Assembly (NCBI RefSeq): GCF_016808335.1
Contig: NC_053146.1
Coordinates: 27,248,938-27,312,937 of the forward strand
DNA length: 64,000 nucleotides
Origin: Panicum virgatum
Lineage: Eukaryota; Streptophyta; Magnoliopsida; Poales; Poaceae
Reading direction: 5' to 3'
Shown here: positions 23,149 through 35,262 of the stretch, piece by piece
Layout of the letters: each line of letters begins with the position of its first letter
How positions within the stretch are numbered: the stretch's first letter is position 1
Position numbers and translations under genes: made by a program
The notes under the pieces: model-generated
The model's input: only the letters and a program-made list of their open reading frames with translations
Told to the model about the DNA's origin: nothing
The model's database searches: none

Positions 23149-24117
23149 ATGGCTGCTAATAACAATTGCAGTTTTAACTTGCGATCTGTGCTTGAGAAAG
23201 AAAAGCTCAATGGAGCTAATTTTATTGATTGGTATCACAACCTGCGAATTGGTCTCAGGAATGAGAAAAAAGAGTATGTTCTTGAGCAACCATATCCTGA
23301 TGACCTCCCTGATGGTGCAAATGATGCAGCTCGCAGAGCTTATGAGAAGCACTGCAATGACTCGCTTGAAGTTAGCTGTCTCATGCTTGCCACAATGTCC
23401 TCTGATCTGCAGAAGCATTATGAGAATGCGGATGCTCATACCATGATTCAGGGACTGCGTGAGATGTTTGGGAACCAGGCAAGGGTTGAGAGATACAATG
23501 TCTCTAGTTCCTTGTTTGCGTGCAAGCTGACTGAAGGTAGTCCAGTTAGTCCTCATGTGATCAAAATGATTGGTTACATAGAGATCTTGGAGAGACTGGG
23601 TTCTCCCCTCAATGCTGATCTGGTTATAGATGTTATTCTCCAGTCGCTCCCTCTGAGCTACAAGCAGTTCATTATAAACTTCCATACGAACAGCATGGAG
23701 AAAACATTGAGTGAGTTGCATAGCATGCTGAAAACAGCAGAGGAAAGCATTAAACAAAATACCAATCATGTGATGATTGTACAGAAGGAGAATAAAAAGA
23801 GGAAGCATTGGACGCCTCCTAAAGGCAAAGCTAAGGGAAAGGTTCCCAATGAGCCCTCAAGCTCTAACCAAAAGCCAAAGGTCAAATCTGGACCTACTCC
23901 TGATGATGAATGCTTCCATTGCCATGGCAAGGGACAATAGTCAAGGAACTGCAAGAAATACTTGAAAGATAAGAAAAAGAAGGGAGGTTCGACTTTCGCT
24001 TCAGGTATTTATCTTACAGAAATTAATATTGCTATATCTTCTAGCGATTTATGGGTATTTGATACCGGTTCAATGATTCACACATGCAAATTGTTGCAGG
24101 GCCTGACAAAGGATTAG
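23149..24117 (+). pseudogene. Copia 1 gag and start of protease, interrupted
   Basis: An open frame at 23149-23940 encodes a 263-residue copia Gag (UBN2-like). Its tail is basic and it ends inside the CCHC zinc knuckle: CFHCHGKGQ is followed by TAG where the family has Trp or a polar residue, and then SRNC completes the knuckle. The same frame continues to the protease active-site motif WVFDTGS and stops at 24117. Gag packages the element RNA and the knuckle binds it. Confidence 0.9.
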
Positions 24118-27052
24118 AAGATTTGCAAGAGGTGAGCTGGACATGCGAGTCGGCAATGGAGCAAAGGTTGTTGTGTTGGCGGTCGGCACCTACCACCTGT
24201 CGCTACCCTCGGGCTTAGTTTTGGAATAAATAATTGTTATTGCATTCCTGCTTTGAGTAAGAACATTATCTCTTCCTCATATTTGGAGGAAGTTGATGGT
24301 TATCAGATTGTAATAAAAGAACAAGCGTTGTTCTATTTATTATAAGGATTTACTTTATGGAGTTTGTCCATTGGTGAATGGTTTATATGTTCTTGAGCTT
24401 GAGGAAAAAGATGTCTATAATATTAATGCTAAAAGGCTTCATCCTAATGATTTGAATCCCACTTTTATTTGGCATTGTCGATTGGGTCACATAAATGAGA
24501 AGCGTGTAGAGCAGCTCCATAAGGATGGTCTACTGAGTCAATTTGATTTTGAATCAATTGGCACACGTGAGTCTTGTTTACTTGGGAAGATGACTAAGAC
24601 ACCCTTCACTGGTCAAAGTGAGAGGGCAAGTGACCTATTGGGACTAGTACATACTGATGTATATGGACCAATGAGTTCGATTGCAAGGGGTGGTTTTCAG
24701 TGCTTCATTACTTTTACCGATGACTTCAGTAGGTATGGGTATATTTACTTAATGAGGTACAAGTCTAAATCCTTTGAAAAGTTCAAGGAATTTCAAAATA
24801 AAGTACAAAATCAACTTGGCAAGACAATTAAATTTCTATGATCTGATCGTGGGGGTGAATATTTAAGCCACGAGTTTGGTGATCATTTGAAACAATGTGG
24901 AATTGTTCCACAATGGACTCCGCCTGGAACACCTCAATGGAATGGGGTTTCTGAACGGAGAAACCGAACCTTGTTGGACATGGTAAGGTCGATGATGAGC
25001 CAAGCTGATCTTCCAATTTCTTTTTCGGGTTATGCTCTCAAAACTGCAGTGTTCACACTGAACTGGGTTCCAACTAAGTCTGTGAAAAAGACACCATATG
25101 AGATGTGGACTGGGAAACGTCCCGGATTGTCTTTCATCAAAGTTTGGGGATGTGAGGCTTATGACAAACATTTGATGTCTGACAAACTCACTCCAAAATC
25201 AGACAAGTGCTTCTTTGTGGGGTATCCGAGGGAAACCAAAGGATATTATTTTTATAATCAAGCAGAAGGCAAAGTGTTTGTTGCTCGCAATGGTGTCTTC
25301 TTAGAGAAAGAGTTTCTCTCAAAAGGATTTAGTGGGAGCAAGGTGCAACTTGAAGAAATTCGGGATGTGCCTGAAACGGTTTCAGCACCCACTGAACCTT
25401 CACGGGATGAACAAGAAGTTGCAGAACCCGTTCTCGAAGAACCAGCCCCACGAAGGTCTGTAAGGGCACGTTGCTCCCCTGAGAAGTTCACGCTCCTAAC
25501 CACGGAGCAGCGTGACATATTATTATTGGATAATGATGAGCCTAAGACCTATACTAAAGCGATAATGGGGCCAGAATCTGAGAAATGGTTTGGAGCCATG
25601 AAATCCAAAATAGAATCCATGCACGACAATCAAGTTTGGAACTTGGTTGATCCAATTGAAGGTGTTAGACCAATGGAGTGCAAGTGGATTTTTAAGAAAA
25701 AGATAGATATGGATGGAAATGTTCACATCCATAAAGCGCGATTGGTGGCGAAAGCGTTTAAACAGATTCAAGGTGTTGATTATGATGAAACATTTTCTCC
25801 CATCGCAATGCTAAAGTCTATTCGGATTCTTCTACCTATTGCCACATTTTATGACTATGAGATATGGTAAATGGATGTCAAAACGGCTTTCCTGAATGAA
25901 AACCTTAGTGAGGATGTGTATATGATACAACTTGAAGGTTTTGTCGATCCTACAAATGCTAGAAAAATATGCAAACTTCGGAAGTCCATTTATGGACTGA
26001 AGCAAGCATCTCGGAGTTGGAATCTTTGTTTTGATGAAGTAGTCAAAGGGTTTGGCTTCATCAAGAATGAAGAAGAGCCTTGTGTTTACAAGAAGGCTAG
26101 TGGGAGTGCACTTGTATTTCTGGTTCTATATGTTGATGACATATTACTGATCGGAAATAATATTCAAATGCTTGAGATTGTTAAATCTTCATTAAAAAAG
26201 ATTTTCTCAGTGAAAGATTTAGGAGAGGCAACGTATATTTTGGGCATAAAGATCTATAGGGATAGATCGAAAAGACTAATTGGATTAAGCCAATATACAT
26301 ATATTGACAAAGTATTGAAAAGATAGGATTCCAAGAAGGGTTTTCTGCCGATGTCACATGGTGTTAGTCTCTGCAAGAGTCAGTGTCCCTCGACACTTGA
26401 TGAGTAAGAGAAGATGAATGCAATTCCATATGCCTCGGCTATTGGATCCATCATGTACGCCATGCTTTGTACACGCCCTAATGTAGCCTATGCTCTAAGT
26501 GTTGCAAGCAGATACCAGTCAAACCCAGGAGAGGCTCACTGGGTTGCAGCTAAAAATATCCTTAAATACTTTAGAAGAACTAAGAATAAGTTTCTTGTCT
26601 ATGGAGATGAGGAGGAGCTCATTGTAAATGGTTACACCGATGCTAGTTTCCAAACTGACAAGGACGACTTCGGATCTCAATCTGGATTTGTATTTTGCCT
26701 TAACGGTGGAGCGGTGAGCTGGAAAAGTTCCAAGCAAGAGATGGTGGCAGATTCTACGACAGAGGCCGAGTACATAGCAGCTTCGAAAGCTGCAAAGGAG
26801 GCTGTTTGGATTAGAAAGTTTATTTCTGAGTTGGTGGTTGTACCTGGTGCGTCCAGTCCAATGGACCTCTATTGTGATAATAGTGGTGCCATTGCACAAG
26901 CCAAGGAGCTTAGATCACACCAAAAATCCAAGCACATACTACGACATTATCACCTAATTCGAGAGATAATAGATAGAGGTGATATGAAGATATGCAAGGT
27001 GCACATGGATCTAAACATTGCAGATCCGTTGACGAAGCCCCTCTCACAGTAG
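24118..27052 (+). pseudogene. Copia 1 pol (INT-RT-RNase H), interrupted by stops
   Basis: After a frame change near 24120 the rest lies in one frame, with stops at 24839 (TGA), 25868 (TAA), 26324 (TAG) and 26405 (TAA). Visible landmarks are the pre-integrase finger WHCRLGHINEKRV, integrase residues in LVHTDVYGP, SDRGGEY and NGVSERRNRTL, and reverse transcriptase MDVKTAFLN with YGLKQASRSW and the catalytic LYVDDILLIG. RNase H is marked by TTEAEYIAASKA and LYCDNSGAI, and the product ends at PLTKPLSQ. The first three stops sit where relatives have Arg or Gln (CGA, CAA, CAG). Confidence 0.92.
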
Positions 27053-28050
27053 AAGCATAGAAGCATGAGGCACATATGAGTTCCATGGGTATTAGATACT
27101 TGCATGATTGACTCTAGAGTGAGTGGGAGATTATTGTAATCATGTCTAAGTTTGTGTTTTAATAAAATTTTATTTGTTCCTTGAATGATAATTATTTACA
27201 TTGATTAACAAGTAGGTGACTTGTTTGTGAAACTCTCTTGTTTTATTGTTGTTCTAAATGATCCCTGGTTTTCACTGTTATGAGGAACGATAATAGTTCG
27301 TAAACCAGCACATGTATTGATTGATGATCACGTTTCACAGATCATAGATATGGAGATATCAGATCAATAATGTGGACACATGTTAGGGAACATGGTGTTG
27401 GATTGACTCACCTCGACACACTGCAGAGGTAGTTATCTTAAATATGCCATCAGATGGTCTCGAGTGATATACCTCCTGAATCCCTAGACCTGAGATCGCC
27501 ATTGTTTCTCACTATGCGTAATGGTGCACTTTAGAGCTACCAAACACCACTCCGTAACTGAGTGGCTATAAAAGCATCTCTGGGTGTACCATGAAACATG
27601 GAATGGGATGTGTGCGGATCAAGATGGAATTTGCCCCTCCTAGATAACGGGAGAGATATCTCTGGGCCCCTCAATGCGGTTGGATTAAGAAAGTGCATGG
27701 CCATGCCAAAGTGATTAAAGAGTTAATCACAAAGTGACTAAAAGGTTAGTCATAAATTGTAATCCGCTGCAAGATCGAGTTAAGTGGTCAAGCTATCACA
27801 AGGGTGGCACAAGACTCGCCTTGAGCTTGACTAGTATCCTGAGGCAAAGGGATTAGTGAATGCGTATATCAAAAGGTTCTACCGATATGATCTTTACGTG
27901 TGCGTGGGGGTCAGTACGCCCTGCTAGGTGCCTCTACTGATTAGTGATGTAAGAATGGTTCTTGCAACACAGCTACTCACACATAAACCTTACGGGTCAC
28001 ACACTTAACGGGTTCGAACAAAAACTTGCCTACGTGATTGTCTCTAGTAC

Positions 28051-28061
28051 AAGTGGGAGAT
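28051..28061 (+). other. Polypurine tract of copia 1
   Basis: AAGTGGGAGAT abuts the 3' LTR, the usual second-strand primer of copia elements. Confidence 0.85.
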
Positions 28062-28521
28062 TGTTGGGTTGTGCCCTTAAGCCAATCACTCGTGGGCCGG
28101 ATATGATCCGAGTAGGATTAGAACCCTAATGGGCTTCCGGCATGACAGCCCATTAGCGAGGTCTATAAATAGAGGGGCGGGGCTGTGGGCGCCATAAGCT
28201 ACACGTGACAAGCCCTAGACGCCGCCCCCTCTACCTCTCCACGAAACCATAGCCGCGCGCGTGGTGCTAGCATACCGGCGCACAGCATTCCCGCCCCATA
28301 CGTGTGGACTCCGAGGAGGCGCCGCTGCGTTGCTGTGGTGTTGATCGGCGGGATTAGGAGGAGGAACCGCGAGCTGTGATCTACTTCCTCTTCATCGACG
28401 CGCGCCTACATTGGACAAGTCTACTCCAACGCATCTTCCGCTGCACTGCGCGTCGAGGGGCAACGCTCCATGATCATCTTCTTGCATGAGATCCTTATCG
28501 CTAGCGTAGAGTTTCCTAACA
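28062..28521 (+). repeat. 3' LTR of copia 1
   Basis: The 460-bp LTR has the same ends as the 5' LTR. Differences include GGGCTGG/GGGCCGG and AGCAGGG/AGCGAGG. TATAAATAG lies near 28164. Confidence 0.95.
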
Positions 28522-28526
28522 TCTAC

Positions 28527-29063
28527 GGCGAGCGGTGGCGGGTCGGCCCAAGGCGAGCTGCGCCCATGTGAGCAGCGGCGGGTCAAGCCCACAGCAAGCA
28601 ACAAGCATCACGGCGGTGGGGAGCTTAGGACGTCTGCGCTTGCTCGACGTTCGACAAATAATCTGGTTTTCTTATCCTTTGCTCAGTTGTTGGATTGTGG
28701 TAGTAGCAGTGTGTTTGTGGTATTGTGATAGTGCTATATTTTCTTGATGATAAGTTTGTGCGAAAACAAAGAAGCTTGTATGATTCTCTTGACGATGAAA
28801 ATGACAACACTTAGCTTATAAGACTTTTTCTTCTTTGGTTGAAATAAAAAAAATTGAATGGAAAGGAAAAGAGGAAAAGAAAAAAAGAACCTTTTAATTT
28901 GGTCCCGATTGTGTTACCAACCAGGACGAAAAGTCCGTATTAGTCTCGATTGCTATATCCGGGACTAAAGGACCCCCCTTTAGTCCGGTCAGGTGATTTT
29001 GGTTGGAAAACCGGGCTAATAGGGGTTTTCCAACCGAAACAAATTAAACGTTATGTAGCAGTG
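28527..29063 (+). other. Right part of the second CACTA
   Basis: A short GC-rich start matches the left side of the nested insertion. It is followed by AT-rich filler and the right subterminal repeats (28895-29045). No gene is present. Confidence 0.6.
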
Positions 29064-29066
29064 AGG

Positions 29067-30640
29067 GCAGATCCGAGGTCGACCGTCGACAAGCCGCGCT
29101 GCCACGAGGTGGCCTTCTGGAGCTGCTACTGCAAATTCTATTAACATCGTGCCATTGCATGTGCGCATTAAGGTTCGAGATCACAAGCAAGCATAGCAAA
29201 TCATCTTTATCCTTATTCTAGACTTTGCTCTGTTTTGTGAATGATTATTTTGACTGGCGATAATTGCACTTGAAAATGGTATTTTGGAGAAGATTGAATA
29301 TGGAGATATAGTTGAAGAATTCATATCGAAGAACACCAAATCAGATGAATAATGCTTTTTGATAGAAGTTAAGAGAATTTTGGTAAGGTGCATTTGTTTT
29401 TCATTCTTTAGCATAAAAACCCGATAGTACCGTTACGTGGTTACATTTTAGTTATTTGTATTGTCTTAGATATAGGGATCTATTTTGGATTTCGGACGAG
29501 GGCCTCGCAGAGTTAGGTACGGGCCTAAGTGTTGTTGACAGTCTCCCGAGCATCACGGTTTGCACGATTCCCCACCAGTTGAGGCCTGATGTCGCGCCCT
29601 TCTCGGGGTTGGTAATTAATATGGGCATCCATTAACCGATCACGACCGAGCAGGTGCTTTTGGATGTTGATCTGATGAAGCTGGTGCAGCAACTTTAGCG
29701 GCTAACCATTCTTTTGCCATGTCAGCAGCTTCCATTACCTTCTTGACGATAGTCTCCATAGGCGTTCCCACAGCCATGGCTCCCATCGTGCCCAAGAGAG
29801 TTCTGATCTGAATATTATCCTCTTCAACTCCTCAGAAGTCAGGATCTAGATTCCGTGGCTGGAGAGAAGAAGGGACTTAATTTCTGAGTATGCTTTTTCA
29901 GCACATTCAGGGTTGTGGCATTTCTTATGTGAGGAGGCAGACGTGTGTTTGAAGATTCACGCAGCGGTCCTCTAGCTGTTTGGGCTCATCGCTTGATCCT
30001 TTATACTCTAGATCAAGTCATTCGGTGCGATCAGCAATCTCTGCCAGAGTTGGCGCAGCGTACAGGGTGAACAACTCCCGATCAGATCAGGATGAGATCA
30101 GGATTATATATCCCAATCAGCTTGAGAGCCTTGGCATGCTTGAATACCAGATCCCCAAAATGGATCGTGCATGATGGCACGTAGTGGCGTGAAGCATAGA
30201 TGGATGAAACAGGGATCGAGCTCTCAATAGCTTCGGACTTGAGGGAGCTTGGCAGAGGAGACGTCAAGGATGTTAATGCATCAGCAAATTAACAGAACTC
30301 CATTGATGATGGGCATGATCGAATCTTCACGCAAGGACTCCTACCTGGCGCGCCTCTGTCGACATTTTAGATCGGCACATATTTGATTCCTTGGGCACCC
30401 TGCTTCTTCATGATTCCTTGGGCACCCTGCTTCTTCATGAAGGACGCAATCTGTGACTAAAAGAATCATATTTAAGAATCTAAAACAACAGATAGCCAAA
30501 GGGAGTTAGTAAATTGCAAATGGACGATTGTAGATTACTTTTATAGGATCGTGTAGAAACTAGAAAGAAAATAGATATGGATGGAAGATAGACAGAGACA
30601 TAGATGCAGGTTAGTGGGTATTGATTTAGTGCGGATGTAG
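29067..30640. other. Degenerate sequence, minus-strand coding remnant of unknown family
   Basis: Between about 30270 and 29640 the minus strand shows short frames, for example one ending with an isoleucine-rich tail at 30082. They look like pieces of a decayed gene, perhaps retroelement gag, but I recognise no motif. The plus strand has no supported ORF. Confidence 0.25.
30385..30438 (+). repeat. Perfect 27-bp tandem duplication
   Basis: The unit starts GATTCCTTGGGCACC and occurs exactly twice, at 30385 and 30412. The lack of differences suggests a recent duplication. Confidence 0.95.
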
Positions 30641-30739
30641 ATAGCTTACATGTCAAGATTGAATGTTAGTAGATATATAGGATTTGTACAAAAGAAGTTT
30701 GAGTGAAATATATAATCTAATAAACACAAGTTGTAATGA

Positions 30740-32197
30740 ATATGGTCCCATTTAGGACATTTCGAGTGATTTTGGTGATCGAGTGACAACGCAATCAATG
30801 GGACTAACAAGTTTGTGAGATCGTATTTGTAGGATGTGTTTAGGTCCCATGAATGAAGAACCAAACTATATCCGAGACATCCAAGTCACCGTTGAGACGT
30901 CCAAACCACCGTTAAGATGTCCAATTCATCGTCGAGATGTCTAATCCACCGTCGAGACACTCAAGTCGCAGGAAAAAAGTAGAGATAGAATATATTTGGA
31001 GTGTCCAAATGACCTCTGCGACGAGTTGGACAAGTGCAAGGAGCAAACAGAATTTTCAGTCCCACTGGAAGTTCTGGTGGGCCATCGGATCATCCGACGA
31101 CCCCCTGACCGGAAGGTCCAATTCCTTAGGACGGTGCTAATATTCACTGGTGTTTGAATTCAGTCGGAAATCTCTCTACCACCGGAAGTTTCGATGCCCC
31201 CAATATTAGACATCGGACTAAGCATCATACTTTTCACATAGAGGCATGTCAAGGTCATTGCAGCAGAGCCTTCATCACCTGAAGGTCTGATGCCCATCGG
31301 AGCAAGGCGTCGGAGCAATGACGTCAGCACCTCAAGGAAGCTGATCAGGAATTTCTTCAGCACCGGAAAGTCCTATGCCCATTGGAGCAATGCATCGGAT
31401 CATTTACATCAGCTGTCAGAAGGCTCAACGGCTACATCAAGGCGCAGTCTGACCGAAAGTTCAGACGCCCTACCATCGGAAGTTCCAATGCTCGAAAGTT
31501 CCGATGGCCTACAAAGAATAAAGGACAACAGCTACAAAATGGCTAGTTTGAGTTGGTGGCTTATATAAGCACCTCACTCCGGCTGTTTCCATGTTCCTGG
31601 AGACCAGAGACACCCCGCACACATTTAAAAACATCTTCAAGTCATCCAAAGAGCAAATCAATCACATAATTAGGCGTAGCACATGTTTTGTGAATGTTAG
31701 TGCTAGGTTAGCTATTGAGCTAGTGAGTGAGCAAGGTTGTGTGCCTTGTGCCTTGGTTCTTGGAGAGATCCACCACTTGTACTTGGTGTGCCGGCTCCTC
31801 AGAGTCTTGGTGGCTCGCCGGCATCGTCTTTGACCCTCCAGCTTGGTGTGGAGCGGCATCGACATCTTTGTGCGGGGACGTGGAGACCCCATCCTTTATG
31901 GAGAAGCTTCTTAGTGGAAAGGGGGATCAAGTGACCGTGGTGACATGGCATAGCCGTTGTGGCAAGTCAAGAAGAGTCCCGGGAAAGACTTGATTACCAG
32001 GAAGCAATACTCTTTGCGAGTGCTTCAACAACATGTAGTAGGAGTGGCTTTGTGACTAACCAAACCACGGGATAAATCTTCGTGTCGAGAGTTTGCTTCC
32101 TCTTATCCCCTTTATGTTTTCGCATTTCATATTGCAACTTGTATGCCTTTACATTCTTAGAGTAGCGACAAAGACCACTAGTCGCGCCACGACAACC
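30740..32197 (+). mobile_element. LTR-retrotransposon remnant (LTR-like, repeat-rich)
   Basis: The start resembles grass LTR sequence (GTGATTTTGGTGATCGAGTGAC, with ATGGGACTAACAAG). It is followed by short repeats built on GGAAGTTCCGATGCC (31170-31510) and a TATATAAGC box near 31560. No pol is present and neither LTR boundary could be fixed. The hAT-type element at 32206 is inserted into its right part. Confidence 0.45.
30874..30969 (+). repeat. 20-bp tandem repeat, nearly 5 copies
   Basis: Units begin at 30874, 30894, 30914, 30934 and 30954. The consensus is about GAGACGTCCAAATCACCGTY. Copies have diverged by a few bases, so the array is older than the 27-bp duplication at 30385. Confidence 0.85.
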
Positions 32198-32205
32198 GGT
32201 GTGAT

Positions 32206-33485
32206 TAGCCCTACAAATGGATTGGAAACCAAACTATACCCACACCAATAAAATCTCATGAGGAAAATTAATATTGCCCACACCATTCCAAACCACCACC
32301 ACCACCATACACCAACCCCAGCCCAAACATTTCAGCTTATAATGTACTAAACTATTAGATAAACTATGGTTACAACTTACAACCCAATAAGAACCCGTTT
32401 ATCCAAAAAAATTATAGTGTAGGTCTTGCCACACTATTTTACACAGAGTAGCTGCCAGTCATACTGAGTCATATTCAACAAATTTCGGTCAATTTTGATT
32501 AAATTTTTTAGTGTGAACGCGAGGTTTTGTTTATAGGGTCCGGCTCATGATGTGGGACCCACGTATAATTTCTAGTCACACTGCTTTGCACAGAGTAGCT
32601 GTTAGTTTTACTGAGTCATCTCCTACAAATTTCGGTCAATTTCGATAAAATTTTATACTATGAATAAGAGGTTTTATTTCTAAGATCCGGCTCTTGACAT
32701 GGTGCCCACGTATAATTGTAGCCACACGGCTTTGCATAGACAAGCTGCTAGTTTTACTGAGTCATCTCCAAAAAAATTTGGTCAATTTTGATAAAATTTT
32801 ATAGTTTGAACGCAAAATTTTATTTCTAGGGTCCAACTCTTGACGTGGGGCCTATGTATAATTTTAGTCACACTGCTTTGCACAGAGTAGCTGCTAGTCA
32901 TACTGAGTCATCTCCATTAAATTGCTGTCAATTTCGATAAAATTTTGTAGTGTGAATGCGGGATTTTATTTCTAAGGTTCGCCTCTTTAAGTGGGGCCCA
33001 CATTTAATTATAGTCATATTGCTTTGCACAGAGTAGCTGCTAGTTATACTGAATCATCTCCAGCAAAATTCGGTCAATTTCGATAAAATTTTATATTGTG
33101 AATGCGAGGTTTTATTTTTAGGGTCCGGCTCTTGATATGAGACCCAGGTGTAATTCTAGCTGCACTGCTTTGCACAGTGTAGCTACTAGTTATACTAAGT
33201 TATCTCCAACAAATTTCAATCAATTTCGATAAAATTTTATCGTGTGAACGCGAGGTTTTCTTTTTAGGGTCCGGTTCTTTCGAGACCAAAATTTATATAT
33301 AGTCATACTATTTTGCATAAAGTATCTATTTCAGTCCACTCCAATACACTCCAATCCGTATTTATATAGAACCCGCTCCACCCTACCCCATTACCTAATA
33401 CAACCCATTTGAACCCACCCAAACACCATCCATAATAAAACCCTACCCATTAAACCCATTTGAACCCAACCCATTGGCAGGGCAA
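32206..33485 (+). mobile_element. hAT-type non-autonomous element with tandem-array core, copy 1
   Basis: The left end is TAGCCCTACAAATGG and the inverted right end is TTGCCCTGCCAATGG, giving terminal inverted repeats of about 20 bp. The 8-bp sequence GGTGTGAT lies outside both ends (32198-32205 and 33486-33493). An 8-bp duplication is typical of hAT elements. The 1280-bp body has no ORF; it holds a 146-bp tandem array (32442-33316) between unique arms. A second copy is at 52403-53378. Confidence 0.85.
32442..33330 (+). repeat. 146-bp tandem array, seven motif copies
   Basis: CACAGAGTAG or a variant starts at 32442, 32589, 32735, 32881, 33027, 33173 and 33316, which gives spacings of 147, 146, 146, 146, 146 and 143. 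Each unit also has TTTCGATAAAATTTTAT and AGGGTCCGGCTCTTGA. Confidence 0.92.
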
Positions 33486-33493
33486 GGTGTGAT

Positions 33494-34631
33494 CAAAAGA
33501 GCTACACCATAGAATAGAAGTTCTGAGGATTAATATTAAGATATTAAAAAAATTAAAAAAATCGGGCGTGGTTGGATCATTGCTACATTTCTTAGATGCA
33601 TATAGTGACTCTTGTTCTGCACTTGGGTAACATGAAAGCAGAAGCACATGGGAGAGTGTATTGCCCCATCCATGGTTAATATCTGTTGGGTACATGGGTT
33701 TTTAATTTGTTTAGCATGGTACTGATGTACAGGTACGGTGTTCTTCCAAGCCACGTATTTGAATTTAGTTGGTACCGCATATGGCAGTGTAATTGAAGTG
33801 AGTGGCTGAGATTTCCAAGTCACGTATTGATGGAAGTGTTTCCTACCAACTAGACATTGAGCGTTGGGCCAACTTTTGATGGCTCATCAAAGAATGATTT
33901 TTATTATTGTTCATCCTCTACGTCCAAGTATTATGGTGGACTATAAGCAGACTGAATGCTGAGGTGAGGAGAGAGAAGAGGAGATAGAGGAAAAGTGGAC
34001 TGTAAGCTTACAGACAGCTTCGACATAAGAACCAATAAATTTTGTAAGATAGACAAATAGGTCATATATTAATGGTGGAGAGCTAAATCACTATATAAGT
34101 GGGCTAAGAGATAAGCTGTAAAATCTAGGAGCAAACTAAATCATTAGCTTCGCTCTTACGTTTTATTTTAGAGAAATAAAAGGAACTAGATGAAATGACC
34201 CCACTCTATCCCTAATTAATATTCTATAAAATATGCTGGTATCGTTTGAGAAAAAAAAGGCAAATTGTGCAAGAGGAAAAATGTATGCCGTGTTGCCTAA
34301 AGGTTGTAGAGAAAAACAAATATTTCAAAAATGGCAATGGGACAAAAACCAAAGCATTTTGAACCCGAGGGGATAGATGTCGACCGTATATAGTATTTGC
34401 CATTTTGAACCATAGTGTTTTGAAAATAGTTCTTTTAGCACTCAATTTGCCCTTTTGAACCAAACCATTTTCAAATTTATTCAGTAATTAGCACTTATGG
34501 CGGTCCAGAGATCTAGGTATACGAATTAATGGTTGTACTTCCCGTGTCATGTACGAACTATATTTATTATAGTGGACCATTTCTGGAATATAAATTTTCA
34601 TTCAATCTTACCTCTCCCGCTGTATCCTTTA
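33494..34631. other. Non-coding, with a MITE-like stretch
   Basis: No gene is seen. The segment ending AGCTTCGCTC at 34155, followed by TTA, resembles a MITE end. No matching left end was found, so the element is probably truncated. Confidence 0.35.
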
Positions 34632-34965
34632 GGTCTGGTTGAGATCCCAAAATGTAAAATTTAAATTTTTTGTAAATCGCTTGCATGGTGTATTAAATAT
34701 AGTCAAAAAAATAAATCGCATTACACAAATGAACTGTAAATCGCGAGACGAATCTAATGAGCCTAATTATAACATGATTAGACACTAAAATACTACAGTA
34801 AACATGCTCTAATGATGGATCAATTAGGCTCATTAGATTCGTGTCGTAGTTTACAAACGAGGTCTGTAATTAGTTTTATGATTAGTCTACATTTAATACT
34901 TCAAATATTGAAGATTTTCTTCCAAAAATACAAAAATGCAAAATGCAAAATGATCTAAACACACC
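34632..34965 (+). mobile_element. MITE, related to the copy at 18205
   Basis: The left end is GGTCTGGTTGAGATC and the inverted right end is GGTGTGTTTAGATC. It contains AATCGCGAGACGAATCTAAT and an inverted counterpart. The flanks read TTA (left) and TTT (right), so the duplication is imperfect. Confidence 0.65.
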
Positions 34966-35196
34966 TTTACTCTCCCTATCCCTTCTCTCTTTCGTTTTTG
35001 CGACAAGCTAGTTTCATCATTACAAAAGTTTTTCTCTTAACTCCTCAACTGTACATAATTAAAATCATCATGATACGGCATCCTAATTTATTCCATAGAA
35101 ACCATCATGTTAGGCATCTCATTGGACTGTCTCTATGTGTACTAATAACTGTTGTTAGCTCGTGCTGGAACATGTGTTGACGATGAACAAAGTGTC

Positions 35197-35204
35197 TATA
35201 AATA
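35197..35204 (+). promoter_or_regulatory. TATA box of the BAHD gene
   Basis: TATAAATA lies 59 bases upstream of the ATG at 35263, leaving a short leader of about 30 bases. The spacing fits a plant core promoter. Confidence 0.75.
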
Positions 35205-35262
35205 GAATGCACCATTATTGTGCCAATGGCCCCTCTACTGCACTACATTCCACAGAAAGGCA

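Larger units (their letters stand above)
21331..28521 (+). mobile_element. Full-length Ty1/copia retrotransposon, coding region decayed
   Basis: The 5' LTR (21331-21788) and 3' LTR (28062-28521) are clearly homologous with scattered substitutions. A primer-binding site and a polypurine tract sit at the proper places. The order gag, protease, integrase, reverse transcriptase, RNase H identifies copia. The flanking 5 bp are CCTAC and TCTAC, a duplication with one mismatch. It lies inside the second CACTA. Stops in gag and pol mean this copy cannot make its own proteins. Confidence 0.95.
20496..29063 (+). mobile_element. Second CACTA element, non-autonomous, split by a copia element
   Basis: The left terminus is CACTACTACTGTTATG and the inverted right terminus is CACTGCTACATAACG. 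AGG flanks both ends (20493-20495 and 29064-29066). Subterminal words such as GGTTGGAGCCATCCACC and GTGGCTCCAACC (20813-20930) and their relatives at 28895-29045 are the type found in one grass CACTA family, and differ from those of CACTA 1. Without the nested copia (21331-28521) the element is about 1.4 kb and has no transposase. A near-identical AGG+CACTACTAC at 20438 makes the left end slightly ambiguous; I prefer 20496 because the subterminal word starts right after it. Confidence 0.75.
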
